This document shows, piece after piece, positions 51,009 to 61,500 of a DNA stretch of 64,000 bases. Both the position numbers and the translations under genes were made by a program. Position 1 is the first letter of the stretch. Every line of letters starts with the position of its first letter. The notes beneath the pieces are model-generated. The model saw nothing but the letters and a program-made list of their open reading frames with translations. It did no database searches and was not told the DNA's origin. Source of the stretch: Chaenocephalus aceratus (Eukaryota > Chordata > Actinopteri > Perciformes > Channichthyidae); NCBI GenBank assembly GCA_023974075.1, contig CM043798.1:5775397-5839396 (forward strand). The letters run 5' to 3'.

Positions 51009-52420
51009 AGAGTAGCAGGGTTCGTACGGTCATTGAAAACCTGGAAAAGTCATGGAAATTCAAAATGCAAATTCCAGGCCCTGGAAAAGTTATGGAAAAC
51101 AAGATATTTCCCAAAGTTTTGGAAAAGTCATGGAAATGTAACTAAAGTTGCGTGAAATATAATTTACATTTTATCTAATTGCCGAAATAATCTGCGGTCG
51201 CGAGCTGTTATGTTACATCATGACGCATGGTGTTATTTTTTAATATATGAAGCGTGAGCTGTGTGCTCGAGTCTTCCTGCCTGTCGGGCCGGCTGAACTC
51301 TGCTGCTCCGGGATGAGGGTCAGCTACATTATCTACGGTGCGTTCGTTAACTGTGCGGAGTTGTGGCACAGACTGCACCGCTGGTGAACAGCTGTTAGAA
51401 CGGGCCGTTCAGGTGTTCAGAGCGGCAGAGCGTGATGTGAACTGAAAAGTTTTTCTATCGCAATATTATTTAAGGAATCGTTGAGCGAGCTAGCTAGCTA
51501 GCTAGCATACATTGTCACTATCTGCTAACGTTAGCTTTAGCCTTCGTTTTCTAATAGTTTTTATCATAGGCTATAAACAGAGGTGGTATAAGTATAGATA
51601 TTTACTAGAGTAAAAGTAGAAGTACTCAGATCTTGTACTTTAGTAGATGTACTAAGATCTTGTACTTAATAAAAGTATAGTACTCAGATCTTGTACTTGA
51701 GTAAAAGTAGAAGTACTCAGATCTTGTACTTGAGTAAAAGTAGAAGTACTCAGATCTTGTACTTGAGTAAAAGTAGAAGTACCAGAGGAATACTCTATCA
51801 CAGTAAAAGTCCTGCATTCAAAATGTTCCTCAAGTAAAAGTAGAAAATAATTATCATCAAAATATAGTGAAGGTAGCGACAGTGCAGATTGGTCCATTTA
51901 ATAATATATATGATATGTTTTATAATGATTGATCATGAAAGTGTTCTCAAAGCTGGTAAAGGTGCAGCTAGTTTGAATGACTTTGTATACTGCAGGGTAG
52001 CTGGTGACTTTACTCCAGGTGGAACTAAAGTCTGATTTAACACTTGATTAGATTTCACATCATTCATCCACATCTGTGAAGTAACTAAAGGGATTAAATA
52101 CATGTAGTGGAGGAAAAGTACACCATGTACCTCTGAACTGTAGAGGAGTAGAAGTACACAGTAGCAACACATTGAAATACTTAAATAAAAGTACAAGTAT
52201 CTCAAAATTGTACCCACATATAGTACTTGTTGAGTTTATGAACTTAGTTACTTTACACCAGTGGCTATACAGATAGAAAGACTAAGCCTTGCACAGAGGC
52301 ATGACAATACATTTTCAAAAAAATGTATTTGGTCATGGAAAATGAGGTAAAGGTCATTGAGAAGTCATGGAAAAGTCATTGAAAATCCTTGGTGAAAAAG
52401 TGTATGAACCCTGGAGTAGC
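51009..52420. mobile_element. Non-autonomous hAT-like element (AGGGTTCRTAC ends) hosting another hAT
   Basis: agagtagc (51009-51016) and ggagtagc (52413-52420) match at 7 of 8. The ends read AGGGTTCGTAC and, inverted, AGGGTTCATAC. Subterminal arrays of tcatggaaa, tggaaaagtcatgg and cattgaaaa occur at both ends in inverted or related arrangement. No transposase. Confidence 0.8.
51570..52271. mobile_element. Nested hAT element (CAGAGGTGG / CAGTGGTGTAAAG ends)
   Basis: gctataaa (51570-51577) and gctataca (52264-52271) match at 7 of 8. The element starts CAGAGGTGGTATAAGTA and ends TTACTTTACACCAGTG. The left portion is a tandem array of agtaaaagtagaagtactc and agatcttgtacttg units (51605-51780). 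A fragment of the same family lies at about 1910-2060. Confidence 0.85.
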
Positions 52421-52684
52421 GAGTGACACAATTTATAGTTTTAATTTGTATATCACACCAGGTGTAGGACTCAAAGAACTCGGGTTAATGGAGAGGGGAG
52501 ACTCGTCACGACCAGCTAATTTCTAGGATCCGGGTTAATGATCCGGATGAATCAGGACTCGCCCATCTCTATTATGCAGAGCTGCGTGTCTCCGTCTGAC
52601 TCAGCAGCTGATCAGATCTCTCTCTTTATGTTTATGTCCATATCGATCAGATCCAGCTCTCCTGATCGGCCTTTATATCAAATC
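52421..52684. other. Degraded repeat sequence
   Basis: Contains ggatccgggttaatgatccgg and gcagagctgcgtgtctccgt; the latter recurs at about 53594 inside a nested element. No gene. Confidence 0.35.
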
Positions 52685-52796
52685 ATTAAGAGTAGGGGTG
52701 TAACGGTTCAAAGAAGTCACGGTTCGGTTCGTACCTCGGTTTGGGGTCACGGTTCGGTACGGGTTCGGAACAACAATTGTATTATTATAGTATTGT

Positions 52797-52845
52797 AAGT
52801 CGCTTTGGATAAAAGCGTCAGCTAAATGCAATGTAATGTAATGTA
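52797..52845 (+). repeat. Short dispersed repeat (TCGCTTTGGATAAAAGCG)
   Basis: gtaagtcgctttggataaaa then gcgtcagctaaatgcaatg and aatgta repeats; same as 6641-6690. Confidence 0.8.
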
Positions 52846-53010
52846 ACAAGAAAAAGCAAAAAAAAGTCCCAAATGCATAATTCCAGGTTTGTTGTTATTT
52901 ATGTTTGAACAGTAGTGCAAGTTTCAGTTTAAAAATAAGGAACTCTGACATTTTTAATAATTAACTGTATTAAACAGTTAAAAACAAACCACAAACAGCA
53001 CCACACACAC

Positions 53011-54116
53011 TCAGGCTGCGGCCCCACGAGGACGAAAACGGCTAAACGCATAGGATTAACGCAAACGCAATCGCAAACGGCTTCCGTCCACATGCAATAA
53101 TTATCCGGATAGTGTCTGCCCACACGAGACCGCTCCGTTTAGCTCCAACCGCTGGAGAAGCTGCAGTACATATGCAGGAGCCTCTACGTGGCGCTGTAAC
53201 TTCCTCCACAAAAGCAGCGAAGAAGCATGGTTGTCATGGTTGCCCTTCTGTTTATTCTCCGCGGTGGGGGCCGAGGGAACCGGGCAGAGTTTTTCGCCAG
53301 TCAGCGTGTATTAAGGTCTTCTTTGTTATTTATTGAGCTTTAAAATAAATGAATAACGACTCTATATAATATAATGATAAAATACACGGAGCCTCTCTTT
53401 TTCCTCCCTCTCTTCAGACAGCGTCAGTGTCTGTCTCATGCAGCAGCTCATCCAGTAATCAGTGACCCGGCCGACTGTAAAAATAAACATATTTATAACT
53501 AGTTTAGGGAGTTTGAGAGGTAATTAAAATAGCTAAGGGTGATGATCTGACTTGAAGTGTGTGTTTTGCTGCAGCGGGAGGAGCTGCAGGTGAGCAGAGC
53601 TGCGTGTCTCCGTCCTGTCAGATTAGACTTCACTCGCGAGAGAAAGATAAATAATCTGAATTCAGGGTGCAGTTTACTTTGACGTGGGGGTGAGCAGCAG
53701 AGGCGGGGCTATTGCCTCATCATTATTGCTGTAGATGTTGCACAAACAACTGTAGCATGGTCAATAGCGTCCGGAGCACGATAGCAACTCTGCGATCCGC
53801 CATTGTTGTTGTTGTTGGTGGCGAAACACTTCAGCACTGGCGCGGGGTAAGCGGAGGTGAGCAGAAGAGGTGGGGAGAGGCGGGGGCTATTGCGCAATCA
53901 CTATCAGTGATCTGAAAATGTCCGTATAGGGCGCACACACGGAGCCGTTTGACCCCCCAGAGAGTGGCGTATGCATTTCTATCCACCTTGGGACCCGTTG
54001 TCGTTTCCTCAGTCGTTTAGTGCCGTATTCGGTCGTCCTCGTGTGGCCGAACGGTCTATATGACACTAAACAGTAACGCAAACGACCGAATTCGTCCTCG
54101 TGGGGCCGCAGCCTCA
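53011..54116. mobile_element. GC-rich element with GGCTGCGGCCCCACGAGG ends
   Basis: The 3-mer TCA at 53011-53013 and 54114-54116 flanks 53014-54113. The ends read GGCTGCGGCCCCACGAGGAC inward on both sides, a perfect inverted repeat of over 20 bp continuing as GAA. Subterminal regions are rich in aacgcaaacg, ccgttt and cggtcgt motifs. No transposase frame. A 3-bp duplication suits Harbinger-like elements, but TCA is not the usual TWA, so the class is open. Confidence 0.85.
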
Positions 54117-54289
54117 GATGGCCATATTATCTATAATGGCTGATGTCAAAGAAAAAGGGTTCATCAAGCTGTAAAACTAAAAAGAATGTCTTGAAAATAT
54201 TACATCATAAATAATAAGAAAGTGTTTCAAGAGCGCAAAGTCGTTGAAAAACATATGCCAAAAGCTTCCGTTATTTATTTTGGTCTCTC

Positions 54290-54560
54290 GGCTTTCATGT
54301 CTCTTAGTTTCTTAAAAACAGCGGGGATAAGCTGCTGAACTGCTGTTGTCTTTTGCCGGGCTCCAGTTATTGGCAAATCTGGGTGATGCCTTCTGATATG
54401 ATTTAGCATGTTTGGCGTGTGTTTCCATTAGCATACCGCACCGCTATCGAACAACGCTGACACACCGTCCTCGTCCGATCCACCACTTCATCGTTATTGT
54501 AGTCCACAGGGAACCCGAAATGTTCCCACACAGCTGATTTAAAAGAAGCAGGTGGGTTCT
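54290..54560 (-). pseudogene. BED-type zinc finger fragment of a hAT transposase
   Basis: DNA-binding N-terminal domain of a ZBED-like hAT transposase. The minus frame reads AVWEHFGFPVD, then TVCQRCSIAVRYANGN, and in the next frame NMLNHIRRHHPDLPI and PAVFKKLRDMK. The CxxC and HxxxxH-type ligands in the order CQRC...HIRRHH fit a BED finger. A frameshift follows YANGN. No dimerisation or catalytic region remains. Confidence 0.75.
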
Positions 54561-54891
54561 AGCTCCTGTGTGTTATCTGAAATCGCCATACTAACTTTTC
54601 TTCTTGTATTTTGTTCGTTTTGTTGTGTTCTTCTTGTTGTTCATTTGTAGTTTAAGGGTGGCTGGCAAACAGCTTTTAGGTGTAATACCGCCCCCTGGAT
54701 TATATATAGTGTAGTGGATACTGCCCTGAATGACAGACTTTTTTCCGACTCGTAAAAAAAAAAAGGCATATTCGTCGTGTGACTGTGTGTGCCGAACCGT
54801 GATGTCTGAACCGTGACGGTACGGGACGAATACTGATACCGTTACACTCCTAATTAAGAGTGAATATCCGACGATAATGACCTGGCGACCA

Positions 54892-54911
54892 ATCGATCGG
54901 AGCATCCCTAA
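54892..54911 (-). mobile_element. Solo hAT-like right end
   Basis: gatcggagcatccctaat here is the reverse of the widespread TAGGGATGCTCCGATC type of terminus. No matching left end was found. Confidence 0.4.
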
Positions 54912-54961
54912 TTATTACCGGACATTTTCACCGGCAGGTTTTGAATTTACCCGTTTTAAAT

Positions 54962-55026
54962 CAGGGTTTCCGTTAGCTGGTAATTACCAGCTAAAAACTG
55001 GTAATTACCAGCTAACGGAAACCCTG
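54962..55026. repeat. Perfect 65-bp hairpin (29-bp arms, 7-nt loop)
   Basis: The left arm starts cagggtttccgttagctgg and the right arm ends ccagctaacggaaaccctg. The 29-bp arms are exact complements with loop ctaaaaa. The CAGGGTTTCCG tip resembles a hAT terminus, so this may be an extremely miniaturised element. Flanks (ttttaaat and attcggat) give no clear duplication. Confidence 0.95.
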
Positions 55027-55059
55027 ATTCGGATGTATGCAGGCATCTTCGAAATATGA

Positions 55060-55660
55060 GTAATACCAAAACCGGCAATGTAAAATCCATTTACTATAAA
55101 GAATCTCTAACCTCTGACTTTAAGAACCCAAAGCAATTCTATAATTCTTAAAACCATTTTAAATACACCAGGTAAACATTTTATTAATACAATAAGAGCT
55201 GCTAATACAATAACACATGACCCACTATCTATCACCCAAATATTTAATCAGCATTCCTCTCCTGTATGTTCTTCACCACTATTTGATTCTAATCGTCAAC
55301 TGGTATATCAAATAGTAATTCATACTGCAGCAGTGATTTTTATTTTTCATTTAAGAAAATCTCACCATGTGAGTTTATAATGCTATCAAGGAATTACAAG
55401 TAGATGGTTGTGCAGGACTTGATGGAATAGAGTTTCATAAAATTAGCATCTCATATTCTCATGCACCCACTTGCTGATTTGTTCAACCTGTCTTTGTCCA
55501 ACTGTGAGCTGCCGTTTATTTGGAAATGTGCACGCATCATTCGCCTCCATAGAGGTGGTGTTTTACTTGATATAAATAATCACATATTGTTTAGAGTTCT
55601 AGGTGAGGCCCCGATTAATTTATTCCGGTAAATTACTCTGACCTCACTAATTGACCCGAC
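55060..55660 (+). pseudogene. Rex1-like LINE relic
   Basis: Scattered pieces in different frames: TGNVKSIYYKESLTSDFKNP and PKQFYNS (55070-55145), GCAGLDGIE (about 55408), and LADLFNLSLSNCELPFIWKC (about 55470-55530). These follow the order of the linker and early reverse transcriptase region of Rex1-type LINEs. Many stops; an old copy. Confidence 0.6.
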
Positions 55661-56160
55661 CGAAGTTACTGAGTCTATGTAAGTTTACTGCTTGGCTCAG
55701 ATCCACCAAACGTCAGCAAGATCTCACCTCTATTAACTCCCCGAAGAACCAGGTTCAATTAACTGCTGTTTCTATTCAGACAACTCTTTTTAATCTGTTT
55801 AAGCGATCCCGAAGGATTTTGGTATCAGTAAATGGGGTGTGTTCCTACCTAAACATGTGTGTGTGGCAGGGTGCAATCTTACCTTTGAAGCAGGAGAGGA
55901 GAGCACAGGTGTCCTTTAAGTTGTCCCAGTCCAAAAGGTGGGATCAGTTTATTTGAAGAAAAATAGGTCCAAACTAATACAGGGTTTTTACCTTTAAACA
56001 CATTACAACATTATAATTATACTAAACAACACACAAAAATGATGCTGTGATCATGTTCACATATGAAACTTTAATTCACAGTCTTACATTTATTACCAAA
56101 ATGTTTCCCTTTACCTGCCTATTTTAGTTTGTGACATTCTCTCATAAGACTGGTGATAAT
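55661..56160. other. No gene recognised
   Basis: The open frame at 55651-55956 has no recognisable domain. Nothing else is seen. Confidence 0.4.
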
Positions 56161-56164
56161 AAAA

Positions 56165-56626
56165 GCCCATCAAAATCCCGCAAAACTGATTCGGAGGTTA
56201 TTTCCTCACGTGGCGGGTGTCGCTAAACCATCAAAATCCCGCAAGACTGATTCGGAGGTTATTTCCTCACGTGGCGGGTGTGACTAAACCATCAAAATCC
56301 CGCAAAACTGATTCGGAGGTTATTTCCTCACGTGGCGGGTGTCGCTAAACCATCAAAATCCCGCAAGACTGATTCGGAGGTTATTTCCTCACGTGGCGGG
56401 TGTGACTAAACCATCAAAATCCCGCAAAACTGATTCGGAGGTTATTTCCTCACGTGGCGGGTGTCGCTAAACCATCAAAATCCCGCAAGACTGATTCGGA
56501 GGTTATTTCCTCACGTGGCGGGTGTCGCTAAACCATCAAAATCCCGCAAGACTGATTCGGAGGTTATTTCCTCACGTGGCGGGTGTCGCTAAACCATCAA
56601 AATCCCGCAAGACTGATTCGGAGGTT
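56165..56626 (+). repeat. 61-bp satellite/minisatellite, about 7.6 copies
   Basis: The unit begins aaaccatcaaaatcccgcaa and ends cgtggcgggtgtcgct. Two variant sites (aaaact/aagact and tcgct/tgact) alternate over the first five copies and then become uniform, showing a 122-bp dimeric pattern that was later homogenised at one end. Confidence 0.97.
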
Positions 56627-57208
56627 AAATCCAAAAAGCCAGTCTTTTTATGCTCAAAAAACTGGATAGAAAACCCACAAACACCTCCTCTATACCCAAC
56701 CAACATATTCTATTGGCTCTGGCATAAGACACACCTTCCCAAGTTTGTGTAAAACAAAACATGACTAGACATATTCTATGACTATGACACAACCACCCTT
56801 TTGAGGCCTCAAATGTGTTTCTGCTTAAGTCCGGAGCCCCCCTCCCTGCTGTGAGAGGAGAGGAAAGAACCTGCCTTTTATCAGAGAGCAGGGCATAAAT
56901 CATTTTTAGGCCTTACACTCAACTAAACAAACCACTTTGTTTTGTTTATGCTGTAAATAAAGAAAAACCTAAAATATGAAGCATTTTCATTGTGGGTTAT
57001 ACAAGAATATAATTGATTATATTTAATTATAACTAACTTTCGTTTTAGGTATTCATCATACTATGAAGTTCTCAACAATATCAATCTCCATTATTTGTTC
57101 TATTTCAATAGTTTTTGAAAAAATTATCTACTTTCACATTATCTCACTATTAATAACATTGTATGTCTGGTTCAATCGAGCTTCAGGCAGTTGTTATTGA
57201 CTTGACAA
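56627..57208. other. No gene recognised
   Basis: AT-rich flank between the satellite and L2 copy B. No repeat ends. Confidence 0.4.
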
Positions 57209-58027
57209 AAGATTAGCTCCATGGCATAATGCCGAAACCCGCAAAATAAAGCAAAAGTCTGACAACTTGAAAGGATATGGCGTTCCACTAAACTTGAAGA
57301 ATCTCGTTTAATTTGGCATATTACTCTCAATGAATATAAGAAAGCACTGCGTAAAGCGAGAGCAGCCTACTACTCTTCATTAATAGATGAGAATAAGAAT
57401 AATGCAAGATTTCTTTTCAGCACTGTAGCCAGGCTGACAGAGAGCCACAGCTCGATTGAGCCTTCTATTCCCATAGCACTCAGTAGTAATGATTTTATGT
57501 GCTTTTTTAACGATAAAATTGTTACTCTTAGAAACAAAATGAATGACTTCTTGCCTTTGACCAGTATAGTGTTATCAACAGCTCCCGGAAATGTAAGTTC
57601 TAATATTACACTAGATGGTAAACTAGAATGCTTTTCAGCCATAAACCTTGAACAATTACATTCAATGATTCTCTCTTCTAAACCATCAACGTGCATGTTA
57701 GACCCAATTCCAACTAAGCTGTTGAAGGAAGTTTTTCCATTAATTAGCACTTCTTTATTGAATATTATGAATATGTCTTTATTATCAGGCTATGTTCCAC
57801 AATCATTCAAAGTTGCAGTAATAAAACTGCTTCTTAAAAAGCACAACCTCGATCCAGAGGTTTTAGCCAACTATAGACCTATTTCTAATCTTCCGTTCCT
57901 CTCAAAAATTCTTGAGAAAGCGGTCGCAAAACAGCTGTGTGATTACTTAAAAAACAATGATTTATTTGAAGATTTTCAGTCTGGCTTTAGACAGCTCTGG
58001 TTAAAGTCACAAATGACATTCTAATAC
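57209..58027 (+). mobile_element. L2 LINE copy B, 5' segment
   Basis: Starts attagctccatggcataatg, corresponding to about 22438 in copy A, and follows copy A closely. It is open across the linker/RT junction where copy A has a stop (SAINLEQLHSMILSSK). After FQSGFR about 20 bp are deleted relative to copy A, removing THHSTE-coding bases. It continues at 60712 beyond an inserted DNA element. Confidence 0.93.
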
Positions 58028-58634
58028 AGATGTAGCACTCCAGATCAGATTCAAATGGGTGTGTCCCAGTCAAAAACCCAGCGGATGCCAGTGGCTGGGG
58101 GTGTTGCCAAATTGCTAGAGGGCGTTGCCCAATTTCCCCATTTGTTCAATTACAGGATTTAACCATGAGATGGCGCTTCATTCACAAAATACACAATGAG
58201 TGTTGTAGAAACATCAATATTTTAGATCAAATAAAGTATATAGTTTGCTTTATGCAATATATTTCTTGTAATATTGTACAGTAGATTGAAGTAAATCAAC
58301 GTATACATTAAGATAAGATAAGATGGACCTTTATTAATCCCGTAGTTCAAACAGCAACAGGGTGAGAGTGAAAAACAGGACAGCACAGATTCACACAGAT
58401 TAATAAAATTAATAATAATAATAATGAGAAACTATGAAATAAGAAATGAATAAAACTAAAATGTAATCATCATATCATATATTATAATGTATTGTATTAT
58501 TAAGTAATATCATACATTAACCCCATTATAGCAGATGCCACATTGAATGGATGAACACATGTATGCATCAATAATTACAACAGAGTATTTCTAAATACAA
58601 GTTGTAAAAAATACTTATATGTATTTATATTATT

Positions 58635-59320
58635 AACCCTTTGGAGTCGAACGTCACGCCGGCGTGATCAGATCACATGACCTGTTCAAGCCGGTGCCGC
58701 ATAAAACAACAGTCCGGACAACATTGCCGTGTGTTTCTGTCGAAAGTACTGGCTTGAAACTATGTCTTTGTTTCATGCAAAAAGACCCAGTAAACACGGA
58801 GATACGATGATATAAAGTTAATACATTTCAAAAGTATGAATAATGGAAGCACATATTTGAATATCTTCGCCATATTTTATCATTTTACGAAACGGAAAAT
58901 ACTGGAAACTGTAGATCCTGCTCAACAGGATGTATTTACCAGGGAGGGGGTGAGGTAATCAGGTAAACGGAGTGATACGAAACGAGACGAAGGGGGACGG
59001 CGGGAACCAAAGAGAGACGGCGGGAAATGGAGAGAGACGAAGATATACGAAGACAGGCGGCGGGAGACGAAGAGAGGCTGCGGGAGACTGCGATTGAAGT
59101 AAAGTGACAGACAAACATTGAGAATTTAGATATAGTTAGATAGATTTAGAGTTTTGAAGACTCAACTATGATGAAGAGAACTCTGAACGTGAGTCAAGCT
59201 TTAAGCTTGTTTTTTGACATGGAGGAGGAGGAATCTGTGATGTTGCCCTCTGTGTCGTAGTTGACAGAAACCGCTTTGAAGCGTGGCACAGATAAAGACA
59301 GAAAAAACTGATTTTTGTAC
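58635..59320 (+). mobile_element. piggyBac-like fragment
   Basis: TTAACCCTTTGGAGTC at about 58635 fits a TTAA target followed by a piggyBac-type CCC end. At 59170 a frame starts MMKRTLNVSQALSLFFDMEE and runs into an acidic stretch before a stop, resembling the N-terminus of piggyBac transposases (SxxQALxLxxD then acidic). No matching right end, so it is truncated. Confidence 0.45.
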
Positions 59321-59945
59321 ATAATGTGTATATATATATATTTGTATTATATTTATAATAACACTTTTGCCTTATCAGAATGAAATCCCATGCTACCTCA
59401 ATCAAACTTTCACATTATCATAGTCACATCCCATGTATATATTTCCAGCTTTTAAATGGGTTCGTTGTGTATGTTTGTGTTATGAAATAAATAATTTTCC
59501 AAATCTGTTTTTACGTTTTTTGTTGTGATTTTGGGTCCAAAATGTTCATATAGTAGAAGATCACCTACATCCAGACGAAATAAATATAATTAATTATGAT
59601 GAATACGTTAAGTCTTGTTCATTGTTTTTCACTTTTATTAAATGTTTGATATTTCCGGTGGAAATGGTGGACTATCGGACATTCAAAATGCAGCATATTT
59701 CCCCCAAGTGTCTGTCAAAATGCATTTTACGTTTCTAACTTGCAATATCAACAGAAAAACGATCTCCCTGTCTCTCTCTGTGTGCGGGGAATCACAGGAG
59801 GGGGGGGGGGGGAGAGCTGTGGAATGTGACACACATTCCGATGGCCAATTAGTTTTAAACAAAGGGTCCCAACATACATAGGAAACATGGGGGGGGTTGG
59901 AGCTTTTTTAAGGGACAGCATCGCCCTGAGATCTATGCTGCTAAT

Positions 59946-60272
59946 ATGTTCATGGCCATAACGCCATTTGTAACATATGGGAGAATGGTGAAAATAACCA
60001 ACTGGACTGGGACCAATGGGAAAATGCCTCTTCCCCTCAATGTGAAGCAAAATATTGAGTCCTATATTTCCAATCGGTTCCCAAATCTGAACATTGACCA
60101 GTGGCATAAGATCAGGAGCCGGGTAAACGAGAGACTGAGGAGCCCCAGAAAAACAGATAAATATGTAATTCTTACATCACATCTCTCCGGTTTGAATTGT
60201 TGTTGTTGTAAACTCACGTGGATTACATTTAGTGCATTCATTTCAACTCGCGAACATAGATACATTAAATGA
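59946..60272 (+). CDS. Unrecognised open frame in the TA-flanked element
   Basis: Open for 108 codons and exon-like in composition: WTGTNGKMPLPLNVKQNIES, then ISNRFPNLNIDQWHKIRSR and VNERLRSPRKTDKY. The region around QWHKIRSRVNERLRSPRK is basic and could form a DNA-binding helix. I do not recognise the family. It lies inside a transposon with TA target sites, so it may be a leftover exon of that element's own transposase or accessory protein. It lacks an evident partner exon, promoter or start decision (the ATG at 59946 may not be real). Confidence 0.3.
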   Translation: MFMAITPFVTYGRMVKITNWTGTNGKMPLPLNVKQNIESYISNRFPNLNIDQWHKIRSRVNERLRSPRKTDKYVILTSHLSGLNCCCCKLTWITFSAFISTREHRYIK

Positions 60273-60711
60273 TCGCGAGGATGACGATCGAACATCGTTT
60301 GTTTGACCCTGGATGCATTTCCTGATCTAAAAACATAGCGATGGTTTTGTACTTACGCCAACGTGAATTAAACATTATTTTGTTAAATAAAAACATGGTG
60401 ATGTTTAGTAAATGATTACATGTCTCTTATTTAGCACAGAATATGATCCTATCCGTGACATGGATCTTAACAAATATCCGCTATATCAGATACCTGTAGA
60501 TCAGCTGTTATTTCACATGAGTTCCAGTGTGGCAGCTTTTCAGGGCTACCCCTGGTGGATCCATGATCCATTGCTGCTGGTTTCATTATAATTAAATGTA
60601 TTTATCAAGGGGGCGTTTCAAGTCCTGCGGGGGGGTTTTACTTTTCAGCAGGGGCCCACCCCGTGCCGATCACAGACCCGCATGGGTAGGCGTCTGAACG
60701 AAGCGCTACAT

Positions 60712-61162
60712 CTGTAGCCTCAGATAAGGGACTTGTCCCTATTCTTGTTTTGCTCGATCTCAGTGCTGCATTTGATACTATCGACCATGATATCCTATTG
60801 CAAAGACTAGAGCACTTAGTTGGCATACAGGAAACTGATTTAGGTTGGTTTAGGTCCTATCTATCTGAACGCTCTCAGTGTGTACGTGTTAACGATAAAT
60901 CTTCCACGCAAACCAAAGTTAGCCATGGAGTGCTACAGGGCTCAGTGCTCGGACCTATTTTGTTCACATTATATATGCTTCCGTTAGGCAATATTATAAG
61001 GAATAATTCTGTAAACTTTCATTGTTATGCGGATGATACTCAACTATATTTATCAATCAAGCCTGATGAAATTAATCATCTAAATAAAATTCAAGACTGC
61101 CTTAAGGACTTAAAACGTGGATTACCTTAAACAAAGTTATTGTACTTGGCCGAATAATCTCA
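60712..61162 (+). mobile_element. L2 LINE copy B, 3' segment
   Basis: Resumes the RT frame exactly where 58027 left off. VLLDLSAAFDTIDHD retains the first catalytic aspartates, [17 protein letters not shown] has P changed to L, and CYADDTQLYLS is intact. About 33 bp are deleted after LKDLK relative to copy A. It ends near acttggccgaataatct. Confidence 0.9.
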
Positions 61163-61500
61163 TTGAGGCGTGCATTGCGCGTTCATGTGTGTTGGAGGAG
61201 GTGCTCTGTAAGGAAGTCTGAAGGAATGGGCGGATTCTTTTCGGCTGTGTACTTTCAAATTTTAGTGCACTCGAGCCGGTTTCTGAAACTCAGCGCCATA
61301 TAGATAGAAGAGTTACAACAACGGAAGTCCAAAAACGGTTATTGTCACGTGGTTCATGTAGACGAGGATCGTTCCCCGGAAGTAGGAAAAATGGCTGGCT
61401 CAAGTCAGCAGGAGCAATTTCACGACCAACAGCAACAAAATATGTGAGGTAATTATATACAAACACTGCATTTGCACTTTTTCACAAACGAAAACCACAC
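61163..61500 (+). other. Unclassified; short exon-like start
   Basis: At 61391 an ATG in good context (aaaaATGG) opens MAGSSQQEQFHDQQQQNM, followed by a stop or, if spliced, a donor (TGAG|GTAATT). Upstream there are two ets-like cggaagt motifs. It could be a first exon of a transposon or gene; I cannot place it. Confidence 0.25.

Larger units (their letters stand above)
52685..54860 (-). mobile_element. hAT element with BED-finger relic (TAGGGGTGTAACGG ends)
   Basis: Exact 8-bp duplication attaagag at 52685-52692 and 54853-54860. The ends read TAGGGGTGTAACGGTTC and, inverted, TAGGAGTGTAACGGTATC, with further ggttcggt...cggttcggtacgg and complementary ccgtgacggtacgg motifs. The right half encodes part of a BED zinc finger on minus. 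A 49-bp dispersed repeat (52797-52845) and a 1.1-kb GC-rich element (53011-54116) have inserted into it. Confidence 0.92.
58026..60713. mobile_element. TA-flanked DNA element inserted in L2 copy B
   Basis: Comparison with uninterrupted copy A (cttctaaTAgcctc) fixes both junctions: TA at 58026-58027 and 60712-60713. The ends read CAGATGTAGC inward, then ACTCC on one side and GCTTC on the other. The 2.68-kb body holds a retroposon tail (about 58320-58350), a piggyBac-like fragment (58635-59300) and an unrecognised open frame (59946-60272). The TA target occurs in Tc1/mariner and ISL2EU-like groups; the class is undecided. Confidence 0.85.

Noticed and set aside
56165..56626. Possible CRISPR-like array
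   Set aside because: The 61-bp units are contiguous and contain no unique spacers; the genome is a vertebrate. It is a satellite.
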